A DNA stretch of 64,000 bases from Macrosoma leucophasiata (GCA_036365455.1 JAWQUS010000004.1:3727501-3791500), one strand, 5' to 3'; shown: positions 33,548-44,220, counted from the stretch's first letter. Numbers and translations are program-made. The notes: generated by a model from the letters alone, not told the origin.

Positions 33548-34120
33548 TACATACGTAAAAAAAACAAATTAAAATAGTACAACCAAAAATCTGTCTCGGA
33601 CTGTACTTAATATTCGTTCGCGGATAATACCCATTAATAAGGGCGCATAGAATTAATATGCAGATGAGCGGTGATGTTGATCGATCACCGACATGGGGGA
33701 CAATACGCCCGCATCTAGTTTCGCTGGTCGAGTGTACTGGATGGGCACTTAAAGAAAATTAGTCCGTATTAGATATATTTTACAGAATAATGGTGCGAAA
33801 AAATTATAGAGTCAACACCATCTCATCTAAGTACTGAGTTTGTTTATTTCATTTTGGAAGTATTTGACATTGGCATCAAATTTGGTAAATAATAGGCAAT
33901 CTTAAAAATAGTGGACTCAAAATTGTATAGTCAAGGCACTAGATGGTTTTGTAAAGGTTTATAAAAGTCATAGTGTAAAAGATGTTTTTTTATAATTTTT
34001 TTTTTTAAAACGTATAATGTTTTTCGAGATTGTTGATTTATCAGTTGATGGCATATTGGTGCTCAGAAAGTTTTCTCAAGTTTTGTAAGTACCTGGTCTA
34101 CTAAATATATAGACATATAA
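33548..34120. other. no recognised feature
   Basis: Unassigned; stops in every frame. Confidence 0.4.
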
Positions 34121-34381
34121 TCTATATATATAAAAATGCAACCCGTTTTCCTTGGTCACGGCATCACGCGTGAATGGCTGTACCGATTTGGCTAATATTC
34201 ATTTTGAATGATTTTTGGAAGTCCAGGGAATGTTTAAAAGGTAAGAAAATATGGAGAAATTGAAGGGAAATAGTAAAAACCACCATTTCATTTTCCCATA
34301 CAAATAGTCCGTATCTATCAACCCTTTGACACATGTCATATTTTCATTCTGAGGCAATGCGAAGTTTACCGAGTCAGCTAG
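34121..34381 (+). mobile_element. Helitron-like element, TCTATATATATAAAAATG family
   Basis: Preceded by A. GCATCACGCGTGAATGGCTG near the start, and GAGTCAGCTAG before T at the end. The copy at 35459 belongs to the same family. Confidence 0.7.
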
Positions 34382-34479
34382 TATCTAATAGGTAAACAGG
34401 ACCTTGATAATTTAACAGTACAAATTTGTTAAACATTTATATTTTAGTAGATACTTACTACTTGTGTATTGTGGTTGTA

Positions 34480-34487
34480 AAATTTAG
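34480..34487 (+). promoter_or_regulatory. AAATTTAG box upstream of 5S copy 3
   Basis: 10 bp before the gene. The upstream GTGGTTGTA is shared with the copy at 37506. Confidence 0.55.
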
Positions 34488-34497
34488 GTTTTTCATT

Positions 34498-34616
34498 GCC
34501 AACGTCCATACCACGTTGAAAACACCGGTTCTCGTCCGATCACCGAAGTTAAGCAACGTCGGGCGCGTTCAGTACTTGGATGGGTGACCGCCTGGGAACA
34601 CCGCGTGATGTTGGCT
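34498..34616 (+). rRNA. 5S ribosomal RNA gene, copy 3
   Basis: 119 nt, identical by eye to copies 2, 4 and 5; T5 terminator. It is the only copy without an inverted partner in the window, though its upstream ~30 bp match the palindrome copies, so it shares their origin. The 3' flank differs after GGCTTTTTG. Confidence 0.95.
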
Positions 34617-34620
34617 TTTT

Positions 34621-35458
34621 GGTTAATTTTTACTTATTTGTATGTTTTTTTTTATTCCTTATTATTATGTAGTTTTTTTTAATTAGTAGTCCTTGTTTTG
34701 GACAAAACCCAATCGGGCACTGTACCTGACCTACTATAGGTTTTAGATGGAAAGAATTAACATTAAGACTAAAATGTTAGGTTAGGTTATATTATAGTTT
34801 TTTTTCAACTTACAATAGGTACTTTAAGAACAACAGTTTTCTTTGCCTATCTCGACTATAGTTAGAAATTTGGCATTCATACAGATTTAAAATAAATTGA
34901 GTCGAGTGTAAATTGTTAATCAAAATTAATGTTATAAATATCATGTTTCTGCACTACTTTAGAGCTCTATCAGGTGATAGAGGTCAAAGACGTAGTCACC
35001 AAGGCCTTTCTAAATTTACCATATGCAACATAGGCAGTTGCACAAAGGCCGCCACCACGCCACTAAAAAAAATCAAATAAAATCGATAAAGCCTCAGTAG
35101 AAACGATAAACAACTGATATTTGTTACAAATAGTTCAACGAAAAACTGTAATTTTTTGAGGGAAATAGGTTTCGACAATATTGTCAATACGCATATTACC
35201 TAAGTAAAACTCAGACGAAAATAATTTATCTTGTACCTCTAGCTTAATTTTGAATAAATTTTATGTTTATCTTTAGTAATATATTTTTTTTTATAGCCAA
35301 CATGTATTTTGACTAAAGCAAAATTTTTTTTTTGGAACAGTTGCCCTCCACCTTAACTTGACCATAAAAGACACTTTTAACAGTTAACTACAAACGATTT
35401 GAGGGCCTACACCACATGCTCTGCCTACGGGCCGCCGAAGTCCAAATCGCAAATATTA
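34621..35458. other. no gene recognised
   Basis: Contains a family A 5' scrap at 34960-35000 (AGAGCTCTATCAGGTGATAG). Otherwise unassigned. Confidence 0.35.
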
Positions 35459-35725
35459 TCTATATAAATATATAAAAATCAATTGCTGTTCGTTAATCTC
35501 GCTAAAACTCGAGAACGGCTGGACTGATTTGGCTAATTTTGGTTTTGAATGATTTTTGTAAGTCCAGGGAAGGTTTAAAAGGTAAAAAAGTATGAAGAAA
35601 TTGAAGGGAAATAGTAAAAACCACAATTTTATTTTCCCATACAAATAGTCCGTACCTATATATCAAACCTACCTTTGACACATTATTTCATTCTGAGGCA
35701 ATACGAAGTTTGCCGGGTCACCTAG
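35459..35725 (+). mobile_element. Helitron-like element with partial 3' duplication
   Basis: Same family as 34121 (CTGATTTGGCTAATTTTGGT, GAAATTGAAGGGAAATAG). Ends GCCGGGTCACCTAG. A second, diverged copy of its 3' third follows at 35726-35842. Confidence 0.65.
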
Positions 35726-35829
35726 AAATTGAAGGTAAATTGTCCAATTTCACAAAACTACTTCATAAAACAAATTTCATTTTTGCATACAAAGAGACCG
35801 TATCTATCAAACCTTTGACACATTATTTG

Positions 35830-36096
35830 CCAGGTCAGATAATTGCAAATAAAATTATTTGTTTACAAACCGATAGCCACGATTATCTATTAGCTCCAAA
35901 CAATTCCAACAGATGTCGATACCCGAAGATTGATTGAGTAAGTATTCAATAGATGGCGCTGTGTTAAAAGTTACAAATAGTTTAAGTTTACGTCAAAATC
36001 TTCAGCCACAGCAATGCGTGGCCGGTGGCCGGATCTGCTAGTAGCTTTATATTATTTAGCTGACCAAGTTTACCAGAATTACCACTTGATTAAGGG
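35830..36096 (+). repeat. direct repeat unit of palindrome region
   Basis: GATAGCCACGATTATCTATT...GCCGGATCTGCTAGTAGCTT...GAATTACCACTTGATTAA recurs at 36602-36990 in direct and at 40285-40622 in inverted orientation. This copy lacks the 105-bp polyA insert found in the other two. Confidence 0.8.
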
Positions 36097-36332
36097 TCAG
36101 TACACCCCAAAACAATATAAGGTTCACTATAATGCAGTTAAAAAAATATATCTGGAATAGCCTTATAAAGCAAAAATGGTAAGAAAAAATTTACTTCAGG
36201 CGGGATTTGAACCCACTGGGATTACCTACTAGTGCATTCGCTCTCCCAACTGAGCTGCCGAAGTCCACCGTCCACCACGATGGTCTCATAAACTACTTAA
36301 CACGTTCACTGTCCTCAAGCAGACACAATAGT

Positions 36333-36440
36333 TGAAAACGAGGATACATAAGGCGAACAAATGCCTAGTGGCATTAAGTTCGCCTTATGTATCGTTTTAG
36401 TGCATAGAAGATTAAATAAATAAATAAATAATAAATAGTT
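36333..36440 (+). mobile_element. left-arm-only retroposon insertion
   Basis: ATGCCTAGTGGCATTAAGTT...CGCCTTATGTATCG with an (AAATA)n tail, flanked by AATAGTT on both sides. Absent from the right arm, where the empty site reads ACACAATAGTTAAAAC. The same 3' end occurs at 11716-11810. Confidence 0.8.
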
Positions 36441-36793
36441 AAAACAATGCAAATGGACACATGTGGTACATGGGACATGGAATGGGTTAACCGATTTTAA
36501 TAAAATTTTGCACACTGTGTGCATTTTCATCCAACTTGAAAGATATCCAGCATCTGCATCTTCATCAGCATCTATAAGCTTACATCTCAATTTATAGTAA
36601 AATTTATTGCAAATAAAATTATTTGTTTACTTACCGATAGCCACGATTATCTATTAGCTCCAAACGATTCCAACAGATGTCGATACCTGATGACTGGATT
36701 GAGTAAGTATTAAATAGATGGCGTTGTGTTAAAAGTTACAAATAGTTTACGTCAATGTTATTTTAACAAAATCTTCAGCCACAGCAACGCGTG

Positions 36794-36905
36794 GCCTTTA
36801 GGCTGGAGCGCCTTCTGCGCTCGCCGATTGCCCGGTGAAGTAGACTAGTGCCGTCTCGAGACAGGCCGCCTACACAAAGCCAGACATAAAAAAAAAATTA
36901 AAAAA
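36794..36905 (+). mobile_element. short polyA SINE-like insert (GGAGCGCCTTCTGCGC)
   Basis: About 105 bp (TTTAGGCTGGAGCGCCTTCT ... AAAGCCAGACATAAA plus A-rich tail) bounded by ACGCGTGGCC on both sides, a 10-bp target-site duplication. Also present in the right arm (40326-40437), and related at 54843-54935. Confidence 0.75.
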
Positions 36906-37487
36906 AACGCGTGGCCGGATCTGCTAGTAGCTTTATTTAGATGAGCCAGGTGGTCGAGTTATTCAGAATTACCACTTGATTAAGGGGTTCGATCCTCGCA
37001 TTGGGACAATATAATTGTCGACTACCATGTAAGAACGTACAGTCAGGCATCTTTACATTTAACTAAAGTCAATCAAATAAGGCTTTCATAGCTTTATAAA
37101 TATGTACAGCATAGTGTCCACGTGGTCAAGTGGCCAGTTCCCTTATAGTTCCTACCTACCACAAAATAGAGAAATAAGGGTTTAACATTTTTAATGTAAT
37201 ATCGTAGTACTGAATCAAGTTCAAAATAAAGTTACATATTTGTGAAACGAAAGAAACGAAATTTGAAATTTAGAAAATGTAGGTATTTATAATCGTTGCC
37301 ACTCTTGCAGTCTAACAGCAGGTCCCACTAATCGATCCATGTCAAAAAGGGGCTCCCATAAACGAATGTACAGTCATAGGTACGAGTAGATAGGCGCAAT
37401 CCAATGTATACAAGTAGGTATCTAAAGATCTAAAGGTACTGGGATCGGAATAAAATAAAATTGTTACCTATGTGTGTTGTGGTTGTA

Positions 37488-37495
37488 AAATTTAG
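37488..37495 (+). promoter_or_regulatory. AAATTTAG box upstream of 5S copy 4
   Basis: 10 bp before the gene. Confidence 0.55.
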
Positions 37496-37505
37496 CCAGT
37501 TTATC

Positions 37506-37624
37506 GCCAACGTCCATACCACGTTGAAAACACCGGTTCTCGTCCGATCACCGAAGTTAAGCAACGTCGGGCGCGTTCAGTACTTGGATGGGTGACCGCC
37601 TGGGAACACCGCGTGATGTTGGCT
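37506..37624 (+). rRNA. 5S ribosomal RNA gene, copy 4 (left palindrome arm)
   Basis: 119 nt, intact boxes and T5 terminator. Its inverted partner is copy 5 at 39607. Confidence 0.95.
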
Positions 37625-37772
37625 TTTTGCCTCTTGCATCTGATTATTAGAGATTAAGCAATTTTTTTTGGTCAGAAAATATGGTACGTAAATTTATTTA
37701 TGCAAATAAATCGAAAAAAAAAATTTTTTTTTCACAATTTACGGTGAATATTTTCTACGCAAATAATTGCTC

Positions 37773-38098
37773 TGGCGTCGGGACGTTCCAACCCCATCGC
37801 CCACTATTGGAGGAGAATTCTTCCGGAAACTTTGGGGAAGATCCAATCCAGTGGTGGACGTCTATCGGTTGAAGTGATGTGATAAGTGATGAAAAGTTTT
37901 CATTTATGCCACAGCTAAATATATATATAAAACATGGTAAATTACATTTAATTAACATTATTCATTATTATCTTTACTATTTATGCATTTAGGGTCACCC
38001 TAGAATGGTTTGACCGCCATAGTTCGGTTAAATGATTGCACTAGCGGAAGAATTCACCTCCAATAGTGGGCGATGGGATCGTAACGTCCCGACGCCAG
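37773..38098. repeat. palindrome centre built from RTE fragments
   Basis: 37773-37830 is the start of the RTE leader (GGCGTCGGGACGT, ATCGCCCACTA). It is joined to an RTE 3' end (CCAGTGGTGGACGTCTATCGG, 37848-37868). 38000-38098 is the RTE leader in reverse. The unpaired spacer is about 219 bp (37826-38044). Confidence 0.65.
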
Positions 38099-38172
38099 AG
38101 CAATTATTTGCGTAGAAAATATTCACCGTAAATTGTGGAAAAAAAAAATTTTTTTTCGTTTTTTTTTTAATA

Positions 38173-39545
38173 ATAAAGGAGATGTTTCAATTTGGGATAT
38201 AGCTTGTACGTGTACCAAAAAAAGGAGAAAAATATCTTGATTTCAGGAAAAATAATAATTTGTAATTTTTTGTCTAGATCGCTTAGTATGAATATAAAAT
38301 AGTTTTGAAATATTGCCATATAATTGATATACTACAACAACATGGCGGCGTCTTGAATGACAATGTATACCTTCGTTCAAAAATCGAATCAAACGGCACG
38401 GTACTCATGAACATATAAATGGTTAAATAATAAAGGGATACGTTGACGTTTACAGAGCAGAGTACTACAGTAAATGTACCTACAGCTTTTAAGTAAAAAA
38501 TATTTTAACTGAGCTAAATGCTCAACAAAAACAACTAAAACAAAAATACTGTAAAATGCGATTATTTCAGAACGAAAAACGGCATCGATCTTGTCATTAG
38601 AGATGTCGCGATGCTTTCTGATCAATTTTTGAATCGATACGAATCGAAGTGTCATAAATCGATCCATGGTTAGATCAACGAGGGAAAAATCGATGTCCGA
38701 TTAATCGATCTGTTTTTATATTTTGACCTCTTGGTATTTTTGTAGATGGGTATAGGCTGCATTCATCACTTACATCCATGTGAACTGCATGCTGGTCATT
38801 CACCTTCGTTGCATATAATATATCATAATATCTATAAGTATTGTGTAACACGAAGTTGTAGTAGGTATGTAATTTTTTACTGTATTTGTGTTAATTTGCA
38901 TCTACATTGTACTGTTTGTATCATAGAGCAACACCAGAGGGGAGTAGCCATATGCAGGCTTTCCCATCTGTCAAAGTACAAGCCCAAATGGGCCTATACC
39001 TTTCGCCTATATGTTTAAATGTTTGCGTGAAATTGTTTCTGTATATTGTTAAAGTCAAGGTGTGAGTTTCGTAGTAATATACGATTTTTGTAGTGTGCGT
39101 GTGTGTCGCACGCATTTCTCCCCGCAAAAAATGACATACTGTTTTGCTTCGGTAATAAACACTATGGCTACTCCCCTCCAGTACGCCGCGGCCGGTGGCC
39201 CGTGTTGGTCTATGGTTTGTATGGTTGTTATTGAAACAAAAAGATCAAACCTCGATTCTCTAGGGTGAATTATCGATTTACTGACGTGATATTGTACTAC
39301 GGATCGATTAAAATAATCGATTCTTGCCGCGAAAAATCGATATTCATGTTGTCATGTTACCTGACATTGACAATTCAGTGTTTTAGAAACGTCAAGCATT
39401 TTTTAAATAAATCTTGTGCTAAAAATATACAAATAATTGTCAAAAAAGAATGTTCGTATTAGTTTAATGGGTTCATTTCCCTGTTACCCTTATATGCACA
39501 AGTAGTGGCCCAAGTCCCATAGAACTTTGAACCATCTCCTTTATG
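38173..39545. mobile_element. element inserted in right arm, short TIRs
   Basis: Ends ATAAAGGAGATG and CATCTCCTTTAT, with TTTCAA/TTGAAC just inside. Present only in the right arm; about 20 bp of arm sequence (ATTTATTTGCATAAATAAAT) were lost or replaced at the site. It holds a family A scrap (38722-38815), ATCGAT-rich DNA on both sides, and a nested hAT-like MITE. Confidence 0.6.
38922..39214. mobile_element. hAT-like MITE (CATAGAGCAACAC ends), copy 1
   Basis: 293 bp. Ends CATAGAGCAACAC and GTGTTGGTCTATG; GGGGAGTAGCCAT is a subterminal inverted repeat. GTTTGTAT duplicated on both sides (38914-38921, 39215-39222). Confidence 0.85.
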
Positions 39546-39606
39546 TACCATATTTTCTGACAAAAAAAATTGCTTAATCTCTAATAATCAGATGCAAGAG
39601 GCAAAA

Positions 39607-39725
39607 AGCCAACATCACGCGGTGTTCCCAGGCGGTCACCCATCCAAGTACTGAACGCGCCCGACGTTGCTTAACTTCGGTGATCGGACGAGAACCGGTG
39701 TTTTCAACGTGGTATGGACGTTGGC
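39607..39725 (-). rRNA. 5S ribosomal RNA gene, copy 5 (right palindrome arm)
   Basis: 119 nt on the minus strand, identical by eye to copy 4, with T5 terminator and AAATTTAG 10 bp upstream (39736-39743). Confidence 0.95.
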
Positions 39726-39735
39726 GATAAACTGG

Positions 39736-39743
39736 CTAAATTT
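39736..39743 (-). promoter_or_regulatory. AAATTTAG box upstream of 5S copy 5
   Basis: Same spacing as the other four. Confidence 0.55.
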
Positions 39744-41057
39744 TACAACCACAACACACATAGGTAACAATTTTATTTTATTCCGATCCCAGTACCTTTA
39801 GATCTTTAGATACCTACTTGTATACATTGGATTGCGCCTATCTACTCGTACCTATGACTGTACATTCGTTTATGGGAGCCCCTTTTTGACATGGATCGAT
39901 TAGTGGGACCTGCTGTTAGACTGCAAGAGTGGCAACGATTATAAATACCTACATTTTCTAAATTTCAAATTTCGTTTCTTTCGTTTCACAAATATGTAAC
40001 TTTATTTTGAACTTGATTCAGTACTACGATATTACATTAAAAATGTTAAACCCTTATTTCTCTATTTTGTGGTAGGTAGGAACTATAAGGGAACTGGCCA
40101 CTTGACCACGTGGACACTATGCTATACATATTTATAAAGCTATGAAAGCCTTATTTGATTGACTTTAGTTAAGTGTAAAGATGCGTGACTGTACGTTCTT
40201 ACATGGTTGCCAACAATTATATTGTCCCAATGCGAGGATCGAACCCCTTAATCAAGTGGTAATTCTGAATAACTCGACCACCTGGGTCATCTAAATAAAG
40301 CTACTAGCAGATCCGGCAACGCGTTTTTTTTTTTTTTTTTTTTTCTGGCTTTGTGTAGGCGGCCTGTCACGAGACGGCACTAGTCTACTTCACCGGGCAA
40401 TCGGCGAGCGCAGAAGGCGCTCCAGCCTAAAGGCCACGCGTTGCTGTGGCTGAAGATTTTGTTAAAATAACATTGACGTAAACTATTTGTAACTTTTAAC
40501 ACAACGCCATCTATTTAATACTTACTCAATCCAGTCATCAGGTATCGACATCTGTTGGAATCGTTTGGAGCTAATAGATAATCGTGGCTATCGGTAAGTA
40601 AACAAATAATTTTATTTGCAATAAATTTTACTATAAATTGAGATGTAAGCTTATAGATGCTGATGAAGATGCAGATGCTAGATATCTTTCAAGTTGGATG
40701 AAAATGCACACAGTGTGCAAAATTTGATTAAAATCGGTTAACCCATTCCATGACCCATGTACCACATGTGTCCATTTGCATTGTTTTAACTATTGTGTCT
40801 GCTTGAGGACAGTGAACGTGTTAAGTAGTTTATGAGACCATCGTGGTGGACGGTGGACTTCGGAAGCTCAGTTGGGAGAGCGAATGCACTAGTAGGTAAT
40901 CGAAGTGGGTTCAAATCCCGCCTGAAGTAAATTTTTTCTTACCATTTTTCCTTTATAAGGCTATTCCAGATATATTTTTTTAACGGCATTATAGTGAACC
41001 TTATATTGTTTTGGGGTGTACTGACCCCTCTGGAACACACCATAATATTGTTACAGG

Positions 41058-41225
41058 ACTAAATAAATTACAATCCAACACCATCCAATTAGGGTTGTCA
41101 CACACACGTTCAATTGCATTACACACATTACAGTAGATAATCAAATCGACTGTTATCTTACGCTAATTAGTTGTGATACAGCATCCTAATTGGGTCTAAT
41201 TAACCCATCTCATCTATGTTAAGTG
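41058..41225 (+). repeat. ~150-bp dispersed direct repeat, copy 1
   Basis: CCAATTAGGGTTGTCACACA...GACTGTTATCTTACGCTAAT...CATCCTAATTGGGTCTAATT. Copies 2 and 3 follow at 41856 and 42166. Confidence 0.85.
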
Positions 41226-41459
41226 TTTATTTAGGTATACGTGTAATATCAGGCATATAACTAATATGGAAATATATAAATTCTAAACTGAAGCAAAACT
41301 TTTTGGGCCACTAAAAGCCACTAATCTTATACGAGTATAACGTAAACTTACGCCTGTAATTTTTTTCGAAGGCGTAGGCGGAAAAACAATACATGACATG
41401 TATTGTAGTACTGTTTTATCTGGTGTCTTGGTCTCCATTCCTACACTGTACCACCCGCC

Positions 41460-41640
41460 GAAGAGAAAAGTTCCTCAGAAATTCTGGAACTGGGGTTCTT
41501 CAGAACTGGCGTCAAAAGAGTCCTTCGGAGCTGGCAACGCGTTGGCAACTCCCCTGATGTTGCAAATGTTCATAGGCGACGGTAACCAATTTCCATTAAG
41601 TGGCCCGTCTGCTTTTCTGTTAATCCTTTGACATAAAAAA
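41460..41640 (+). repeat. lepidopteran retroposon 3' end
   Basis: GGCAACGCGTTGGCAACTCC, GATGTTGCAAATGTTCATAG and GTGGCCCGTCTGC, then an A-rich end: a very common lepidopteran repeat tail. Confidence 0.5.
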
Positions 41641-41855
41641 ACATGTAATACACAAATATCCATGATTTGCTAGTTTAACCTTTTAAGGTCCATTTGAGTA
41701 ATACGTGGTGAGTCCATTAACCTATTTTCTACTAAAAAATCCAAAAACATACATTTCCTAACGTAGATTAGATCCAGGACCTCAGCGTAACAATAGTTAT
41801 CTACCGCCATTACGACAATGGAACAGTTTACAAGTTGTAATTTTTAAATTTTCCA

Positions 41856-41997
41856 GTCCAATGCAATCCAATTAGGGTTGTCACACACGCGTCCAATTGC
41901 ATTACAATAGATAATGAAATTGACTGTTATCTTACACTAATTAGTTCTGATATTGCGTCCTAATTAGGTCTAATTAACCTACCTTATCTGTATAACT
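41856..41997 (+). repeat. ~150-bp dispersed direct repeat, copy 2
   Basis: Same as 41058 but lacking the ACACATTACAGT segment and with more substitutions. Confidence 0.85.
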
Positions 41998-42165
41998 TGA
42001 TTCTGGTATAGACATATTTAGTTACAATATGACGTTTGTGATTAGAGATGTCAGTGATTAAAATACAGCATATTTTGTGTATAAGCTTAGCACAGGTAGT
42101 GGTTTTTGGTTAGCGATTCAGGGTTTATTGTAAGTACGTGCTCTGAAACTCATCATAATAAATGA

Positions 42166-42306
42166 TTGAATAAATTACAATTCAACACGATCCAATTAGG
42201 GTTGTCACACACACGTCCAATTGCATTACACACATTACAGTAGATAATCAAATCGACTGTTATCTTACGCTAATTAGTTCTGATATAGCATCCTAATTGG
42301 GTCTAT
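42166..42306 (+). repeat. ~150-bp dispersed direct repeat, copy 3
   Basis: Nearly identical to copy 1 up to CATCCTAATTGGGTCT, then a different flank. Confidence 0.85.
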
Positions 42307-42456
42307 GTTAGGTCCATCTATGTTAGGTATTGATCTTTGAATGTTTTGTTGAAGCATAGATAGGATGTGTCCTTATTCTGGACTTAGTTTGGCTTTGTTT
42401 AGCTAAGATGGTGGATGGTGGACGGTTATGTAATACTTAAGCAGATTTATTACAAC

Positions 42457-42662
42457 TTTTTTTGATGTAATGGAAGTGTTCGACAAGCATGTTAGTTCAT
42501 ATTGATGTTACGTGATGACTGCAGCCTAAAAACACCCACACAAAGACCAAGGTCAAAATACAGATGCGTTACCACTACACACTACCATTTAGCGGCAAGT
42601 ATATTAGGTAATGGGGTGGTGCCTACGCCCGCGATCTGCGTCACTAGAGTTCTAACTCCAGT
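42457..42662 (-). mobile_element. family A retroposon, internally deleted
   Basis: Both ends present (poly-T side GATGTAATGGAAGTG; CTCCAGTAAAAT at the other), with about 90 bp missing between GCGTTACCACT and ACACACTACC. Confidence 0.6.
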
Positions 42663-42721
42663 AAAATACAATTATTTATTACCTCCCCTTCTGGAAATCT
42701 TTCAGCTGAAATTTTAATATA

Positions 42722-42883
42722 AGTGGTATATTTTATTCATTTACGTTTTCTCGAGTCTATTAACATCTCCGGGCACTTTACCAAACTTTGTGGGCGGTAT
42801 CTACTAAGGAACTGAAAAACTGTAAAAAATCCAAAAGCACCCTGGGATTGAACCCAGAACCTCAGTATAGCAGTGGTTTGATG
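42722..42883 (-). repeat. degenerate SINE family 2 copy
   Basis: TAACATCTCCGGGCACTTTA and CTGGGATTGAACCCAGAACC (B box reversed). Confidence 0.5.
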
Positions 42884-43019
42884 TATTCTTCGGTTTTCGA
42901 GCTACACTCATTGAAATATATCTATTTCGCGTGTAATTACTAAAATTTAATAATAAAATAATATGTGAGATAAATCCGTAAAAATAGTTGGTTTTCAACA
43001 AGTAGTGCATTGCTATCAT

Positions 43020-43230
43020 AATAGTAGTAACATGACCAAATCCGGTCTTGCTACACACGACCGGATTCGGTTCGGCGGACCGAATACGCGGACCAAAACT
43101 GAGCGAGCGGACCGCATCGGACTTGATTTAAAATAATTATATCCGCCGGTCTCCTCTACATACGACCAGATTTGGTTCGGAGCATCCAGAATCCGCTGTC
43201 CGCTCCCAACCAAATCCGGACGAGTTTTAC
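43020..43230. repeat. internally repetitive ACCAAATCCGG element
   Basis: ACCAAATCCGG occurs near both ends, with CGACCGGATTCGGTTCGG and CGACCAGATTTGGTTCGG inside; GTAGTA motifs border it. Probably a small MITE, ends not fixed. Confidence 0.4.
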
Positions 43231-43325
43231 TACAACTAGTATAAGACTCACTATTGAAGCAAGTAGCTGCTGTAATAATAATATTACAGTTATAATATTA
43301 TTATAAAATAATTGCCTACTTATTC

Positions 43326-43539
43326 ATTTATGTATCTCCACGCCAAGTCCCTAACGGGGTAGGCAGAGAGTGTAGAGCGCCAGATATCCCGGTCCTGACA
43401 CACCTCTCGTGCCCCTCGTCTCGTCTACCTTCATCATTCTCTTCATGCACGCCGATTCCTAAGACTTTTGACCCCACCGTCAGACAGAACTCGACCTATT
43501 TGGTCATGGTAGGTCAGTCTTGGTCTTGGTCTTGGTCTT
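43326..43539 (-). pseudogene. LINE 3' fragment (GRPRLTYHDQ type), copy 2
   Basis: Minus-strand match to 13541-13776, with frameshifts. A (CTTGGT)n run at 43521-43539 replaces the glycine/proline part, directly before a family A element. Confidence 0.6.
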
Positions 43540-43827
43540 GTGGTGGTAGAGCTCCAGTGACGGAGCTCGCGGGCGTAGGCACCACCGCATTACCTAATAT
43601 ACTTGCCGCTAAATGGTAGTGTTCAGCACTATCGTGTTCCGATCAGGTGGTAAAGTACGGCCCTGTAATTTCCGGCACAGAGGCATAACACCCTTAGGCC
43701 TCAGGAGTGGTAGCGCATCTGCATTTTGACCTTGGTCATTGTGTGGGTGTCTATAGGCTGCAGTCATCACTTAACATCAATGTGAACTGCATGCTTGTTT
43801 GCCACTTCCAATACATAAAAAAAAAAA
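43540..43827 (+). mobile_element. family A retroposon, full length
   Basis: TGGTGGTAGAGCTCCAGTGA to a poly-A run; complete body. Confidence 0.7.
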
Positions 43828-44220
43828 TATATTTATTTACATTAATAATATTTATGTCTTAAACAATACTTACTCGTGTCATTGACACCATACGCTTGGA
43901 TGCTCACTTAAAAAAAAAATTTACATCACGCCATTGTCATGCATAATAAACCCACGGTAATAGCCACAAATTACTCCAAAATACCCCATCAATCACTGTT
44001 CTAATTATTTTGACAAGCACCAACTAATATTTTATTAGCATCACTAGATAAAGGACACGCAATAGCTAAGAAATTATGTCCGATTAACTATGCGGATATA
44101 TTATATACAAATATTTAAGAGACTTTATTAATAAATTACGAAAATGGAGTACCTAACACGAGGAACAAAGTTACGCTGACAATTATCATATAACGAGAAA
44201 TAGAATAAGTAAAGTTAACT
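43828..44220. other. no recognised feature
   Basis: Unassigned AT-rich sequence. Confidence 0.45.

Larger units (their letters stand above)
36094..37825 (+). repeat. palindrome, left arm
   Basis: Reverse-complement match of 38045-41027, from GGGTCAGTACACCCC at the outer edge to GAATTCTTCCG at the inner edge. It contains a tRNA-like module (36192-36266), a 36333 retroposon insert unique to this arm, a direct repeat unit and 5S copy 4. Identity by eye is well over 95% where both arms align. Confidence 0.92.
38045..41027 (-). repeat. palindrome, right arm with 1.37-kb insertion
   Basis: Inverse of 36094-37825. Interrupted by 38173-39545 and lacking the 36333 insert. Contains 5S copy 5 and a tRNA-like module (40860-40925). 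Confidence 0.92.

Noticed and set aside
34498..34616. 5S copies as parts of a SINE
   Set aside because: They are full length, near identical, have T-run terminators and lack any SINE body or tail, unlike the 58779 family.
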